From Paraburkholderia humisilvae (GTDB lineage Bacteria; Pseudomonadota; Gammaproteobacteria; Burkholderiales; Burkholderiaceae): 64,000 nucleotides of DNA. The notes under the pieces were generated by a model that had not been told where the DNA came from, did no database searches, and was given only the letters and a program-made list of their open reading frames with translations. Below are positions 32,788-42,270 of this stretch, in pieces. The stretch lies in assembly GCF_902859855.1 (NCBI RefSeq), contig NZ_CADIKH010000004.1, positions 1 through 64,000 of the forward strand, read 5' to 3'. How positions within the stretch are numbered: the stretch's first letter is position 1; the number at the start of each line of letters is the position of its first letter. Both the position numbers and the translations under genes were made by a program.

Positions 32788-34356
32788 TTATCGTCCGTGG
32801 CGTCCGTCGAGAAAGCGGTCCATGTTGTGCTCGGCCAACGCGGCAATCGTCATCGAAGGGTTCGTGCATCCCGCAGAGCCCGGAATCAACGCGCCGTCCA
32901 TCACAAACAGATTTCGGCAACCGAACACCTCGCCGTTCTCATCGCAGGTCTGACCGATTACCGCGCCACCACAAGGGTGAGCGGTAAAAGTCTGATCGAT
33001 CGGCGCGGCGAGAATCGTACCGTTCGCATCGTTCAGTCGGTTGTAGACATCCGTGAGTGCCTTGGCAATCTGCGCATTGTTACGGGAACCGGCTGGCCAG
33101 TTGAGCTCGACAGTGTCCTTCGCACGGTTGTAGGAGAAGTATCCTTCCGGCTTCGTGATAGCGAGCCCGAGTACCGCGAGAAGGTTGGGCGGCAACGGTA
33201 GCGCCTGAAATGTTTCGAGCAGTAGAGGGACGCCGTCCTTCGTGAAGTCCTGAACTGCGACCACACCGGGCGACCCCAGATTGATGTTCGTCAGGACGCC
33301 ATTGACCATGACCGCGTTCGAATCGCCATTCGTACCCCAGTATCTGCCGACCGTATCGTTCAGACGGGGCAATTTGCTGGTCGCCCGCGCACGGACCAGC
33401 AGCTCGGTGGTGCCCACCGACCCCGCCGCGAGAAACAGATAACGGCACAGATAGATCTTTTTCCTCAGCACGTTGCCGCGTTCGTCGATCTCGTCAACCC
33501 GCACACGGTATTTGTCGCTGCCGGCCTCCTCGATCGCCGTGACGACATGCAGCGGCTCGATTCGCACATAGCCGGTCTCTTCCGCCTGGCGCAAATAGTT
33601 TCGGTCAAGGCTGTTCTTCGCGCCGCTGTTGGTTCCGTAATACACTTCGCCGGCGATGATTGAAGCCACTCGCCGTCCTCGCATCTCATCGCGCACGGTA
33701 TTCCAATCTATCGCGATATCAGGCTTAACAACGTTCAATCCGGCTTTTTCAGCCTGCTGTTTCAGCAGGCGGCTCGACAGGTACGCGTCGGACGCGAGGA
33801 TGTCGTCAGGAATCGGCGTCGCGGCGAGCATGCGTTTCACGCGCGGGTAGTAGGTCCGGTCCAGCGTGTCATAGTCAACCTCGCGCGGAAACACCTGGTA
33901 GAAGTTGCGTTTGTCCGGCTGGATCGTGATTGCACCGTAGATAAGCGAACCGCCTCCGACGCCTGCGCCGAAATAAGCTGTCATACCGTTGCCAATCTTG
34001 CGATCGAATACCCCTGTAAAAACATCGATCGGCGTTGGGGAAAACGGTGCGGGCAGGATGGTGCTTGGGCTAAGCCAGGTCGAACGGCCGTCGGGCGCGA
34101 CGATCGAACTGAACGTATTCCCGGCCGGCGTGATCGGCCAGCGCTTGCCACGCTCGAGCACAATCGTTTCGACGCGTGCTTCGCCGAGTCGCAGCGACGC
34201 CACCGCGCCGCCGAATCCACTACCTATGACCAAAGCCTCGATTTCTGTTTCGTGCTCGGGAACGCGCGGACCGGCCTGAGCCAGCGGCGTGCTTAACGCG
34301 GCGACCGATGCTAACGCGGCTTGAATAAATTCTCGGCGCTTAAAATTTTTTTCCAT
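32788..34356 (-). CDS. GMC-type oxidoreductase, cholesterol-oxidase-like
   Basis: A 522-residue flavoprotein. A twin-arginine-type signal (KRREFIQAALASVAALSTPLAQA, residues 6-28) suggests export in folded form. An FAD-binding GSGFGG (45-50) follows, then the catalytic-type His in AHPCGG (near 459) and Asn in CTNPSMTIAALAE (near 498), as in class I cholesterol oxidases, which oxidise and isomerise 3-beta-hydroxysteroids. The true substrate could be another sterol or alcohol. ATG 34356 gives the Tat signal; the frame is open to 34446. Divergent from an AraC regulator at 34879, which is its likely controller. Confidence 0.82.
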   Translation of the reverse strand: MEKNFKRREFIQAALASVAALSTPLAQAGPRVPEHETEIEALVIGSGFGGAVASLRLGEARVETIVLERGKRWPITPAGNTFSSIVAPDGRSTWLSPSTILPAPFSPTPIDVFTGVFDRKIGNGMTAYFGAGVGGGSLIYGAITIQPDKRNFYQVFPREVDYDTLDRTYYPRVKRMLAATPIPDDILASDAYLSSRLLKQQAEKAGLNVVKPDIAIDWNTVRDEMRGRRVASIIAGEVYYGTNSGAKNSLDRNYLRQAEETGYVRIEPLHVVTAIEEAGSDKYRVRVDEIDERGNVLRKKIYLCRYLFLAAGSVGTTELLVRARATSKLPRLNDTVGRYWGTNGDSNAVMVNGVLTNINLGSPGVVAVQDFTKDGVPLLLETFQALPLPPNLLAVLGLAITKPEGYFSYNRAKDTVELNWPAGSRNNAQIAKALTDVYNRLNDANGTILAAPIDQTFTAHPCGGAVIGQTCDENGEVFGCRNLFVMDGALIPGSAGCTNPSMTIAALAEHNMDRFLDGRHGR

Positions 34357-34878
34357 CGAATCCTCGAAAAGGTGCGTAGGGGGTGGAGCGGCGGCTGAGA
34401 CAGCGACGCGGGCTCGACGAAATAATGGCGATACGTGCGCCTCCATTTCATCGTCCTCACGAGGTGATCGATAAACTTACGATGTATTCGAACGCCAACG
34501 AAGCAGACGCATAGACAGAAACTGACAATCGATCTTCAGACAGCCATCACTATGCGGTTAGCTATCTAGTCTGTATTTCACGGTTTTCATTGAATAGGCC
34601 ATGGGTGTCAGTAAATCTGTAGTGCGATGGGTTGTCCATGAATACGCTTAACGACGTCCTTTAGCTTATATCTAGCGCGAATTCGGACATACACCCCGTT
34701 CCCTAAGCGTGATGCCAATCATTGCAAGCATCGCGACTATTCCTGCTTCCTTGATCAAATCGCAAAAAGTGAAAACGCGGTTGTGAGGGGGAATAAAGTT
34801 GATCGGTCGGACGTTGGATGAAACGCGTAGCCTCGTCGTCGACGCACGACGCACCGTTTTTGAAAAGGATGTCTTACC
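34357..34878. promoter_or_regulatory. divergent promoter region, GMC oxidase / AraC
   Basis: About 520 bp, clearly lower in GC than the flanking genes (34440-34800). It should hold both promoters and the AraC site. No gene is supported here; I see no obvious palindrome. Confidence 0.5.
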
Positions 34879-35838
34879 ATGATCCAGAGAGCTGACGAGA
34901 ACACCTGGAATGGCGTGCCAATGGGTCGTGACGAATGGATCGACATGATGTCGTCGATCGGCCTGCAGTACCAGTTTGATTCTCCTCACGCTGGTGCGTC
35001 AACGCACGACAGTGCGCGCGCCGGCTCGAGCGTCATCGTGAACCTCGATATCGCGTGGCAATCAACCGCGCCCATCCTGCATCACGGGGACGATGGGGAT
35101 CTGTTTGTGCAAGTGGTCAGGAGCGGCACGAGATGGATCAAACCGCGCGGTGGGCAGACCATGAGTTTCGGGCCGGGCGACGTGGCCCTGGTCGACCCAA
35201 CGGTCTGGCACGGCGCGTCGGTGCGCGAACGGACGTGCATGTCGATACTGCGCATTCCGAGGTCGGCATTGCAGGAGCGTGGGTTACCCAACCACTTTCC
35301 GATGATTTGCCGTCCGGATACCGCGTCGCCGGATGTCTGTGCGGTGCGCGACTTTGTATTGCATCTGGCCTCGCAGGCAGGCAAGGCCAGCGAAGCAACC
35401 CTCGCCCGGTTTGGCGAGCAGTGCGTCGATCTGGTGGACGTACTGGTCAACGACCCTGGCGTCACCCATGCCGGCCGTTCGACGCCGTCCATCGTGCTGC
35501 GCACGAAACAGCTGATCTCCCGCTATATCGGCGACCCCGATCTGAGCGTCGAGCGCATCGCCGCCGAGCTGAACATGTCGACCAGCAGCCTCACGCGCGC
35601 GTTGCATGGCAGCGGGCTGTCGGTCATGCGCCATGCGTGGTCGCTGCGCATCGAGCGCGCGGCGCGGCGGCTGCGCGCCGATACGTCGCATGGCAACATC
35701 CAGGCGATTGCGTATCAGTGCGGCTTTACGAACTATGCTCACTTCAGCCGCGTGTTCAAGGCTCGCTATGGCATGACGCCGCGTGAGTATGCGGCGAGCC
35801 ACAAAGCAGTGCGCAACAGGACGGCTGAACAGACGTAG
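34879..35838 (+). CDS. AraC-family regulator (AraC-binding-like N-domain)
   Basis: A 319-residue regulator. Residues about 30-200 match the AraC-binding-like effector domain (LFVQVVRSGTRWIKPRGGQ, GPGDVALVDPTVWHG). The C-terminal double helix-turn-helix spans about 210-310 (LSVERIAAELNMSTSSLTRALHG and AIAYQCGFTNYAHFSRVFKARYG). AAAAGGA lies about 10 nt before ATG 34879. Divergent from the GMC oxidase gene, so probably its regulator; the effector is unknown. Confidence 0.88.
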   Translation: MIQRADENTWNGVPMGRDEWIDMMSSIGLQYQFDSPHAGASTHDSARAGSSVIVNLDIAWQSTAPILHHGDDGDLFVQVVRSGTRWIKPRGGQTMSFGPGDVALVDPTVWHGASVRERTCMSILRIPRSALQERGLPNHFPMICRPDTASPDVCAVRDFVLHLASQAGKASEATLARFGEQCVDLVDVLVNDPGVTHAGRSTPSIVLRTKQLISRYIGDPDLSVERIAAELNMSTSSLTRALHGSGLSVMRHAWSLRIERAARRLRADTSHGNIQAIAYQCGFTNYAHFSRVFKARYGMTPREYAASHKAVRNRTAEQT

Positions 35839-36288
35839 TCGAGCACCGCGCATCTGACACTACCGTGTGTGAGGGCCGCGCTACCGTTTTCGCACGGTCG
35901 CTTTCCGATTCACACGGCCTGATCCTGCTGCACTGTCGAATTCCCTTCGCGAAGCGGTCCGCTTCTTTATCAAATCTGCCAAAGATGGTTCGCTGGCGGC
36001 CCGTCGTTCCTGACTTTCCCCGACTGCGCTTGCAGTTTCACCGAACAGCTTTTATGTTGTCCTCCTGATGTTGCTTGATGGATTGTGTTAGCGCGTATCT
36101 TTAACCGAACATCGACAGCAACTCACCTGCTCGACCCGTGCCTCTTCCGTCATCTCCGCTGTCCCCATCCGCATGCGTCGAGATCCGTAGACCAAGGCTC
36201 GCTGAACTTCCGGTCAGCCTTCATTCGATTAACCATCCTATCAACCGGCGGTGCCACGCATGCCGCCGCACACCCCAGGAGGGCATTC
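35839..36288. other. intergenic region upstream of catalase
   Basis: About 450 bp between the AraC gene and catalase. It should carry the catalase promoter. No OxyR-type ATAG-N7-CTAT box was recognised, and no gene is supported. The frame of catalase stays open upstream to 36085 but is not protein-like. Confidence 0.4.
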
Positions 36289-37743
36289 ATGAATAAGCTG
36301 ACCACGGCATTCGGCGCACCCGTACCCGACAACCAGAACACCCAGACCGCCGGACCTCGCGGCCCCGCTCTACTGCAAGATGTCTGGCTTCTCGAGAAGC
36401 TTGCGCACTTCGACCGCGAGGTGATTCCTGAGCGCCGCATGCACGCCAAGGGAGCGGGCGCTTTCGGCACCTTTACCGTGACGCACGACATTACGAAGTA
36501 CACGAGAGCGAAGCTCCTTTCGCAGATCGGCAAGCAGACCGAGATGTTCGCGCGATTCTCGACCGTCGCGGGCGAGCGCGGCGCCGCCGACCATGAGCGC
36601 GACATTCGCGGCTTCGCGCTGAAGTTCTACACTGAAGAAGGCAACTGGGACCTGGTCGGAAACAACACACCGGTGTTCTTTCACCGCGATCCGCTGAAAT
36701 TCCCGGACCTGAATCATGCGGTCAAACGCGATCCGCGCACCGGCCTGCGCAGTGCACAAAGTCAGTGGGACTACTTCACCCAGATTACCGAATCGCTGCA
36801 TCAGGTGACGATCACGATGAGCGATCGCGGCATACCGAAATCATGGCGGCATATGCACGGTTTCGGCAGTCACACCTATAGCCTGCTCAACGCGCAGAAC
36901 GAGCGATTCTGGGTCAAGTTCCATTTCCTCACTCAGCAAGGTATTCAGAACCTCACCGACGCCGAGGCCGAATCGATCACCGCGAAGGACCGCGAGGCGA
37001 ACCAGCGCGACCTGCACGCGGCGATCGAGCGCGGCGAGTTCCCCCGCTGGACGCTGTACGTACAGATCATGCCCGAAAAAGACGCCGGATCGTATCGCCT
37101 TAACCCGTTCGATCTGACCAAGGTGTGGCCGAAGAAGGACTATCCATTGCAGGAAGTCGGCGTGATGGAACTGAACCGCAATCCGGAAAACTTCTTTCAG
37201 GATGTCGAACAGGCGGCATTCTCTCCGCATGTGATCGTGCCGGGCATCAGCTTTTCACCGGACAAGATGCTGCAAGGCCGCCTCTTCTCCTACGCGGACG
37301 CACAACGTTATCGTCTGACGGTGAACTACTGGCAGATTCCGGTCAATGCGCCGCGCGGCGCGAAGCATGTGCACAGCTACCATCGCGATGGCCTCTGCCG
37401 CGTCGATGGCAATAGCGGCGGCGCGACCCCTTATAACCCGAATACGACCGGCGAATGGCTCGATCAACCCGACTTCGGGGAACCGCCGCTGTCGATCGAA
37501 GGTGCCGCCGATCACTGGAATCATCGCGTCGATGACGACTATTTCTCGCAACCGGGCGATCTGTTCCGTCTGATGAAGCCCGATGAGCAGCAGCGACTCT
37601 TCGACAATACCGCGCGCGCGATGATCGGCACCACCGACGCGGTCCAGCAGTTGCACATCGAGCATTGCTCGAAGGCCGATCCGGCCTACGGCAAAGGCGT
37701 GGCCGAAGCGATCAAGCGCATTCATCACGCGAAGCAAGCGTAA
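36289..37743 (+). CDS. monofunctional heme catalase (small-subunit type)
   Basis: A 484-residue catalase. The catalytic His is in RRMHAKGAG (His52), the distal Asn in [14 protein letters not shown], and the proximal heme Tyr in [13 protein letters not shown] (near 335). It destroys hydrogen peroxide in the cytoplasm or periplasm (no signal peptide seen). AGGAGGG at 36278-36284 precedes ATG 36289 by about 5 nt and decides the start; the long upstream frame does not. After the stop a strong ribosome site leads into a four-codon dead frame (see findings). Confidence 0.96.
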   Translation: MNKLTTAFGAPVPDNQNTQTAGPRGPALLQDVWLLEKLAHFDREVIPERRMHAKGAGAFGTFTVTHDITKYTRAKLLSQIGKQTEMFARFSTVAGERGAADHERDIRGFALKFYTEEGNWDLVGNNTPVFFHRDPLKFPDLNHAVKRDPRTGLRSAQSQWDYFTQITESLHQVTITMSDRGIPKSWRHMHGFGSHTYSLLNAQNERFWVKFHFLTQQGIQNLTDAEAESITAKDREANQRDLHAAIERGEFPRWTLYVQIMPEKDAGSYRLNPFDLTKVWPKKDYPLQEVGVMELNRNPENFFQDVEQAAFSPHVIVPGISFSPDKMLQGRLFSYADAQRYRLTVNYWQIPVNAPRGAKHVHSYHRDGLCRVDGNSGGATPYNPNTTGEWLDQPDFGEPPLSIEGAADHWNHRVDDDYFSQPGDLFRLMKPDEQQRLFDNTARAMIGTTDAVQQLHIEHCSKADPAYGKGVAEAIKRIHHAKQA

Positions 37744-37878
37744 CGGAGGGCTTTTAATGACCCGCATCTGAGCGTTTCATGAAGACACTGCGCCTCTCGC
37801 AAAGATCTTCGAAATTCGTGTCAGGAGGAACCCGGTAAAGAAAGGTGGCACCGGTGCAAGAAAATTTTCTCGCCACGC

Positions 37879-38757
37879 TTACGACGTACGCGACGCGTGT
37901 TTGTTCAGAAACCCGGTTACGACCTCGAGAAACATCTCGCGCTCTTCGGAAAACACAAAATGGCCCGCGTCGTCGAATTCGACGAGCTGTGCGCCCGGAA
38001 TGCCGCGTGCAATCGCGCGGCTCGCGCGCGGCGGGCATACCCAGTCGTGGCGGCCGACGATTGCAAGCGTCGGCGCCGCGATACGGTGCAGCTCCGCGCG
38101 CAGATCGTATGACGGGGCAATCGAGTGCATGAAATGCCGGATCATGTCGAGCGTCGTGGTGGTCGTGCCGAAGACGCGCTTGAACACGTCGGGGTGCGAC
38201 GGCGCAGTGTGCAGTGGCCCGACGAGCCGGGCGAAGTCGTCCATCGTCTGCTGCGTGATGTCACCGCTCCCAAGGCGCGCCATCACCGCAAGCGCTTCAG
38301 GATTGCCGCGCGATGCGAGCGTCGGCGCCGGCTCGCCGTCGTCCGGCAGCGGTTTCACAGTGGGCGACGAGCCGCACAGAATCAGCCCTTGCACGAGCGC
38401 CGGATGGCGCAACGCCACATGCATCGCGACGAAGCCGCCCGCGGAGTGGCCAAGCATGAACGCACGCTTGATTTCGAGCAGCTCGCAGAGCGCGGCGATG
38501 TCGTCGGCCATTTGCTCGAGCGTGCACGTGATCAGTTCCGGCCGCCCCGAGCGCCCCTGACCGCGCATGTCGACATAGATCACCTGCGCGTCGTCACGCA
38601 GCGGGCCGATCCCATCGCGCAGATAGGCGTGGTCGAAACCGAGGCCGCCATGCAGCGCGAAGACGGTAGGTTTGTCGGCAAGATGCGTGGGCGATGCACG
38701 CAGGCCGCTGCCGTCGATATCGAAGTAGAGATGAGTGCCGTTTACTTGTGCTCGCAT
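37879..38757 (-). CDS. alpha/beta hydrolase (proline iminopeptidase-like)
   Basis: A 292-residue alpha/beta hydrolase: oxyanion HGGLG (36-40), nucleophile Ser105 in GHSAGG, acid in VGRHDWVCP and catalytic His near 271 (DDAGHFVFSEE). The HGGLG and GQGRSG motifs are typical of the proline iminopeptidase group; the substrate remains unknown. The start at 38757 (MRAQVNGTHLY) is the first with homology. It is divergent from the LysR gene at 39319, about 560 bp away, and convergent with catalase. Confidence 0.83.
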   Translation of the reverse strand: MRAQVNGTHLYFDIDGSGLRASPTHLADKPTVFALHGGLGFDHAYLRDGIGPLRDDAQVIYVDMRGQGRSGRPELITCTLEQMADDIAALCELLEIKRAFMLGHSAGGFVAMHVALRHPALVQGLILCGSSPTVKPLPDDGEPAPTLASRGNPEALAVMARLGSGDITQQTMDDFARLVGPLHTAPSHPDVFKRVFGTTTTTLDMIRHFMHSIAPSYDLRAELHRIAAPTLAIVGRHDWVCPPRASRAIARGIPGAQLVEFDDAGHFVFSEEREMFLEVVTGFLNKHASRTS

Positions 38758-39318
38758 GGAAGTCCTCGAATGGAAGTGAGCCACGGTGGCGGGCAACACG
38801 ACCGTATGCCGTTACCGGCGACTGCGTTGTTCTGGTCGAGGCTTAGGATGGTAAAGCCGTGGCGTGGCAGCGCCGCACGAATACCGAAAGTTTAATGTTT
38901 GAGTGTCGCCACCATTGCGGAAGGCGGCGTGGTCGACTTGACGGAGACGGACGTGGACGACGGCTTCTTACCCGATATTCTTTTCGTATCGGGTTGGGTA
39001 TTTCAGTTATCGCTTATCCCCCCCGCGCTACGACATCGAACTCAACGTTGCAAACGGGAAGTAACTATAGATTCTGACTCGCCCTATTCCGATAGGAAAC
39101 GATTTCGTCATCCCCTTTCAGCGATGCTTGAAATTCTTCTCTAAAAAGCTATATTTGTTGACAAAAACGATTTCGTCGATCTCTGTCTTGCGAGTATCCA
39201 AGGTAAGCCGGCCGCACAACTGGCCGCTCGCGCATGGGAACTGCATTCAAACCGGCGTGACCACCCGCCCGGTGACAGGCGATCCAGTCGTCGCGCCCAC
39301 CCCGGATCGGAGGAACGA
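38758..39318. promoter_or_regulatory. divergent promoter region, hydrolase / LysR
   Basis: About 560 bp with a distinctly AT-rich core (about 38960-39180). Divergent LysR pairs usually keep T-N11-A operator sites here, but I cannot assign one. No gene is supported. Confidence 0.45.
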
Positions 39319-40218
39319 ATGAGCATCGAAGTCGTCGATATGCGCCTTTTTGTCGAAGTGTTGCGTCACGGAAGCCTGACCAAGGCGGCTCTTCAGCTTG
39401 ATATTCCAAAGTCGTCGGGAAGCCGGCGCATCGCGAAGATGGAAGAAGAGCTCGGTGTTCAGCTCGTCAAGCGCAGCACGCGCAAGCTGTATCCGACCGA
39501 GATCGGTAAGGCCTACTTCGAGCGCTGCGTACGCGTGATCGAAGACATTGCATCAGCCGAACAGATGGTCGGCGAACAGCGCCGCTCGCCGAGCGGACGG
39601 TTGCGTATCGCGATTCCGGCCGAACTGGGCGCACGCTGCTTCGCCGCCTGGTTCGCCGACTTCATCGAACGATATCCGGGCATTACGATGGAGATTCACG
39701 CAGGCCCCGGCAGCCGACTCGTGGAACTCATTGCAAGCGACGTCGACGTGTGGATCAAGACCGGCGAGGTGCCGCAGTCGGAACTGATCGTGCGCCGACT
39801 CTGCATGCTCACGCGCGGACTCTATGCAAGCCCGGCCTACCTGCAACGGCACGGCGTCCCTGAGCATCCGGACGATCTCGCCGCGCACAACTGTCTGTTG
39901 CTCGGCGATCAACCTAACTCGAACGAGCCGTGGACGTTCGCACGCGACAGCGAACAGTTGACCCCCAACGTGTCCGGCAACATGTGGGTGAATAGCCTCG
40001 CGGTGCTGCGCCAACTGACGCTATCAGGCCTCGGCCTCGCGCTCTTGCCTGACGTTCAGGTTGGCGCTGATGTTGATCTCCGCGCCCTCGTGAAAGTGAT
40101 GTGCGAGTGGCCACCGGAAGCAATCGAGGTCAACCTGCTGATGTCTCACCGCGCGCTGTTGCCTGCACGCATTCGTGCATTCGTTGATTTCTTCAGTACA
40201 AGGCCGCGGGGGCACTAA
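39319..40218 (+). CDS. LysR-family transcriptional regulator
   Basis: A 299-residue full-length LysR protein: winged HTH (about 5-63, GSLTKAALQLDIPKSSGSRRIAKME) and substrate-binding domain (about 90-295, GRLRIAIPAELGARCFAAWFADFIERYPGI). The HTH has Ser-Ser-Gly-Ser-Arg in place of the usual Ala-xS, typical of the CrgA/AaeR-like group. GGAGG lies just upstream of ATG 39319. It may control the divergent hydrolase gene. Confidence 0.92.
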   Translation: MSIEVVDMRLFVEVLRHGSLTKAALQLDIPKSSGSRRIAKMEEELGVQLVKRSTRKLYPTEIGKAYFERCVRVIEDIASAEQMVGEQRRSPSGRLRIAIPAELGARCFAAWFADFIERYPGITMEIHAGPGSRLVELIASDVDVWIKTGEVPQSELIVRRLCMLTRGLYASPAYLQRHGVPEHPDDLAAHNCLLLGDQPNSNEPWTFARDSEQLTPNVSGNMWVNSLAVLRQLTLSGLGLALLPDVQVGADVDLRALVKVMCEWPPEAIEVNLLMSHRALLPARIRAFVDFFSTRPRGH

Positions 40219-40228
40219 AGCGCGCTGC

Positions 40229-40252
40229 GCCAACGCCTTTTTGCGCGTTGGC
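40229..40252 (+). terminator. hairpin after the LysR gene
   Basis: GCCAACGC (40229-40236) pairs perfectly with GCGTTGGC (40245-40252) around CTTTTTGC. It begins 10 bp after the LysR stop. There is no T-run after the stem on plus, so termination is probable but not certain. Confidence 0.45.
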
Positions 40253-40349
40253 AAACAGTCCGTCTCGTCTGGTATTTCCAATACCGTTGCAGGCACGAGG
40301 CTCATTTCGACTCACGGTCTGGGCGTCCCGGTGGTCGCGAAAGTGGGGA

Positions 40350-40382
40350 TGCCAAAGCGGTGCGTCATACACGACGCACCGC
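40350..40382 (-). terminator. hairpin after the HD-domain gene
   Basis: A perfect 10-bp stem, 40357-40366 with 40373-40382, and a 6-nt loop. On the minus strand it is followed by TTTGGC. It lies 21 bp beyond the stop of the HD-domain gene, between convergent genes, and is a good terminator candidate. Confidence 0.5.
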
Positions 40383-40403
40383 CGCGCAGCGCCTTCCGCG
40401 CTG

Positions 40404-41090
40404 CTACCCGTGCTTGTGCGACGGATCGTTGCAATGGATGCCGTGACGATCGTCGACCCACGCATTGCCGAGAATGATGCTGCAGAAGTTCAGACGCCGG
40501 AACGTCGGGTCCTTCAACGCGAGCACATCGTCGTTGACGGTGCCGAAGGTCGAGTCAGGACGGTGCTTCATGCCGTCGTAAAACGCGCCGATGATCTGCT
40601 CCTTGAAGTTCGGCGCGCGCGGATACGCAGCGACCACTTGCTGTCGTGCTTCTTCAGTGAACTCGTCGTACGCAAAACCGAGCACGTCCATTTCGACGCC
40701 GGCCGTCACCAGTTGGACCACCGGCTTCTTGAACGGCGGAATGCCCGGCGTCGTGTGCAGCGCGATCGCATCCCAGACGAGTTCCACATCTGTTTCCGCG
40801 ATGCCATGCTGGCGCAGAAAGTCGGCTGCGGCATTCGCACTGTCCACTTCGAAGCGGTTCTGCGAACTGCGGTATTTCTGTGTGAGTCCCATATCGTGAA
40901 ACATGCCGCCTATATAGAGCAGTTCCGCGTCGTACTTGATCTTCTTGCGTTCACCCGTCAGCGCGCCGAACAGAAACACACGAGTCGAGTGATGAAACAG
41001 CAGATCAGATTCAGTATCGCGAACCAGTTCGGTTGCCTCTTTAGCCATCTTGCTGTCGGGGATCTTGATGCCTGCAATGACGCCGCCCAT
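40404..41090 (-). CDS. HD-domain hydrolase (cyanamide-hydratase-like)
   Basis: A 228-residue HD-superfamily protein with metal-binding residues His33/His34 (LLFHHSTRVFLFG) and His65-Asp66 (YIGGMFHDMGL), and a downstream His in WDAIALHTTPG. Spacing and sequence resemble the cyanamide hydratase (Ddi2) group, which are iron/zinc-dependent; the actual reaction is unknown. The start at 41090 has GGAGAAAGCG upstream and gives MGGVIAGIKIPD. Divergent from the alpha/beta hydrolase at 41436, with 345 bp between. Confidence 0.8.
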   Translation of the reverse strand: MGGVIAGIKIPDSKMAKEATELVRDTESDLLFHHSTRVFLFGALTGERKKIKYDAELLYIGGMFHDMGLTQKYRSSQNRFEVDSANAAADFLRQHGIAETDVELVWDAIALHTTPGIPPFKKPVVQLVTAGVEMDVLGFAYDEFTEEARQQVVAAYPRAPNFKEQIIGAFYDGMKHRPDSTFGTVNDDVLALKDPTFRRLNFCSIILGNAWVDDRHGIHCNDPSHKHG

Positions 41091-41435
41091 CGCTTTCTCC
41101 TTGGTGAGAGCCTGCCTGAGTCTTTCGTGAGTGCCTGCAGCGCCGGCGAGGCGCCGCTTTCGATTGTCCGCTCACGTATGCATGGATCTTTTTAGAATTC
41201 GCACTGGGGATTGTCTGAACGCAATGGCTTTTTTTCATTTCGCCTGGCTTGCTGGCTGACACGCACGTCACGACTGAAAAACGGCCATGCGCGTGGCGGC
41301 TATCGTCACCGCGATCGTGCGTACCACTGGCAGAAAATGAAGTGGGTTTGGCTTTGCGCGCCGGTGCGAATCGATTGAAGACAAGTCGCCTGAGTGCAAC
41401 ACTTAAGGCAAGCAAAGGAAGTATGGAGACCCAAA
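41091..41435. promoter_or_regulatory. divergent promoter region, HD hydrolase / alpha-beta hydrolase
   Basis: About 345 bp without a supported gene. An AT-rich patch around 41187-41255 is the likely promoter zone. Confidence 0.4.
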
Positions 41436-42224
41436 ATGTTTGACGTTCAAACCATCCAGTCGGGCGACATGCTCGTCCGCGTATCGGGCGCCGGCGCGCC
41501 GCTCATTCTCCTGCACGGCTACACGACGACCGCTGAATTCTGGCGGGAGCAGGTTGATGCATTTTCGGCCGGCTATCGCGTGATCCGCCCCAACCTGCCA
41601 GGCCACGGCATTTCACCGAGTCCGAAGCAGCGTGCCTACACCATCGATGCATTCGTCGCCGATCTTGAACATATGTTCGAGCAATTCGAGTTGCGCGATG
41701 CAGTGCTCGTCGGACTGTCGATGGGCGGTGTGATTGCACAGCAGTTTGCGCTGAAGCATCCGGCGCGCTTGCGCGCGCTTGCAGTGGTCGATACGACGTC
41801 GCATGGTTTCGGTCCGGACGTGCAGGTCGATAACGTGTTTTCGGCGATCGACAGGCTGGGTGTCGTCGCGGCAAGTCAGCAGGTCGCCCGGCGCTCGTTC
41901 AGCCCCTCGACCCCCGCCGCGTTGATCCATTGGGCGGAACAGGAAGTGGCTCAGACGCCTGAGTTCGTCGCCCGCGAGGCGGTAGCGTCGCTTGGCACGA
42001 TCGACAACCACACGGCGCTTGCACAACTCGATGTGCCGACGCTCGTGATGGTCGGCGGAGAAGACCGCATTACGCCGCTAGTCGAGTCGCGCAAACTGAA
42101 CGCGCTCATACGGGGCAGCCAGCTTGAGATCATCGAGCATGCTGCGCACTTTCCGATGCTCGAACAGCCGGAAGCCTTCAATCATGCGTTGAAGCGCTTC
42201 CTCGATTCGCTAAGCCAGCATTGA
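41436..42224 (+). CDS. alpha/beta hydrolase (3-oxoadipate enol-lactonase-like)
   Basis: A 262-residue alpha/beta hydrolase: oxyanion HGYT (27-30), nucleophile Ser95 in GLSMGG, acid in VGGEDRITP and His in EHAAHFPMLEQPEAFN. The C-terminal motif and GLSMGGVIAQ are common in PcaD-like and haloperoxidase-like enzymes; no other aromatic-degradation genes are nearby, so the substrate is open. ATG 41436 is chosen by homology; the frame extends to 41394. It ends 46 bp before hemH and may be cotranscribed. Confidence 0.82.
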   Translation: MFDVQTIQSGDMLVRVSGAGAPLILLHGYTTTAEFWREQVDAFSAGYRVIRPNLPGHGISPSPKQRAYTIDAFVADLEHMFEQFELRDAVLVGLSMGGVIAQQFALKHPARLRALAVVDTTSHGFGPDVQVDNVFSAIDRLGVVAASQQVARRSFSPSTPAALIHWAEQEVAQTPEFVAREAVASLGTIDNHTALAQLDVPTLVMVGGEDRITPLVESRKLNALIRGSQLEIIEHAAHFPMLEQPEAFNHALKRFLDSLSQH

Positions 42225-42270
42225 TCGCTTCCGCAACATGTCATTCGCGATGCCAGACGGAGTCAACACG

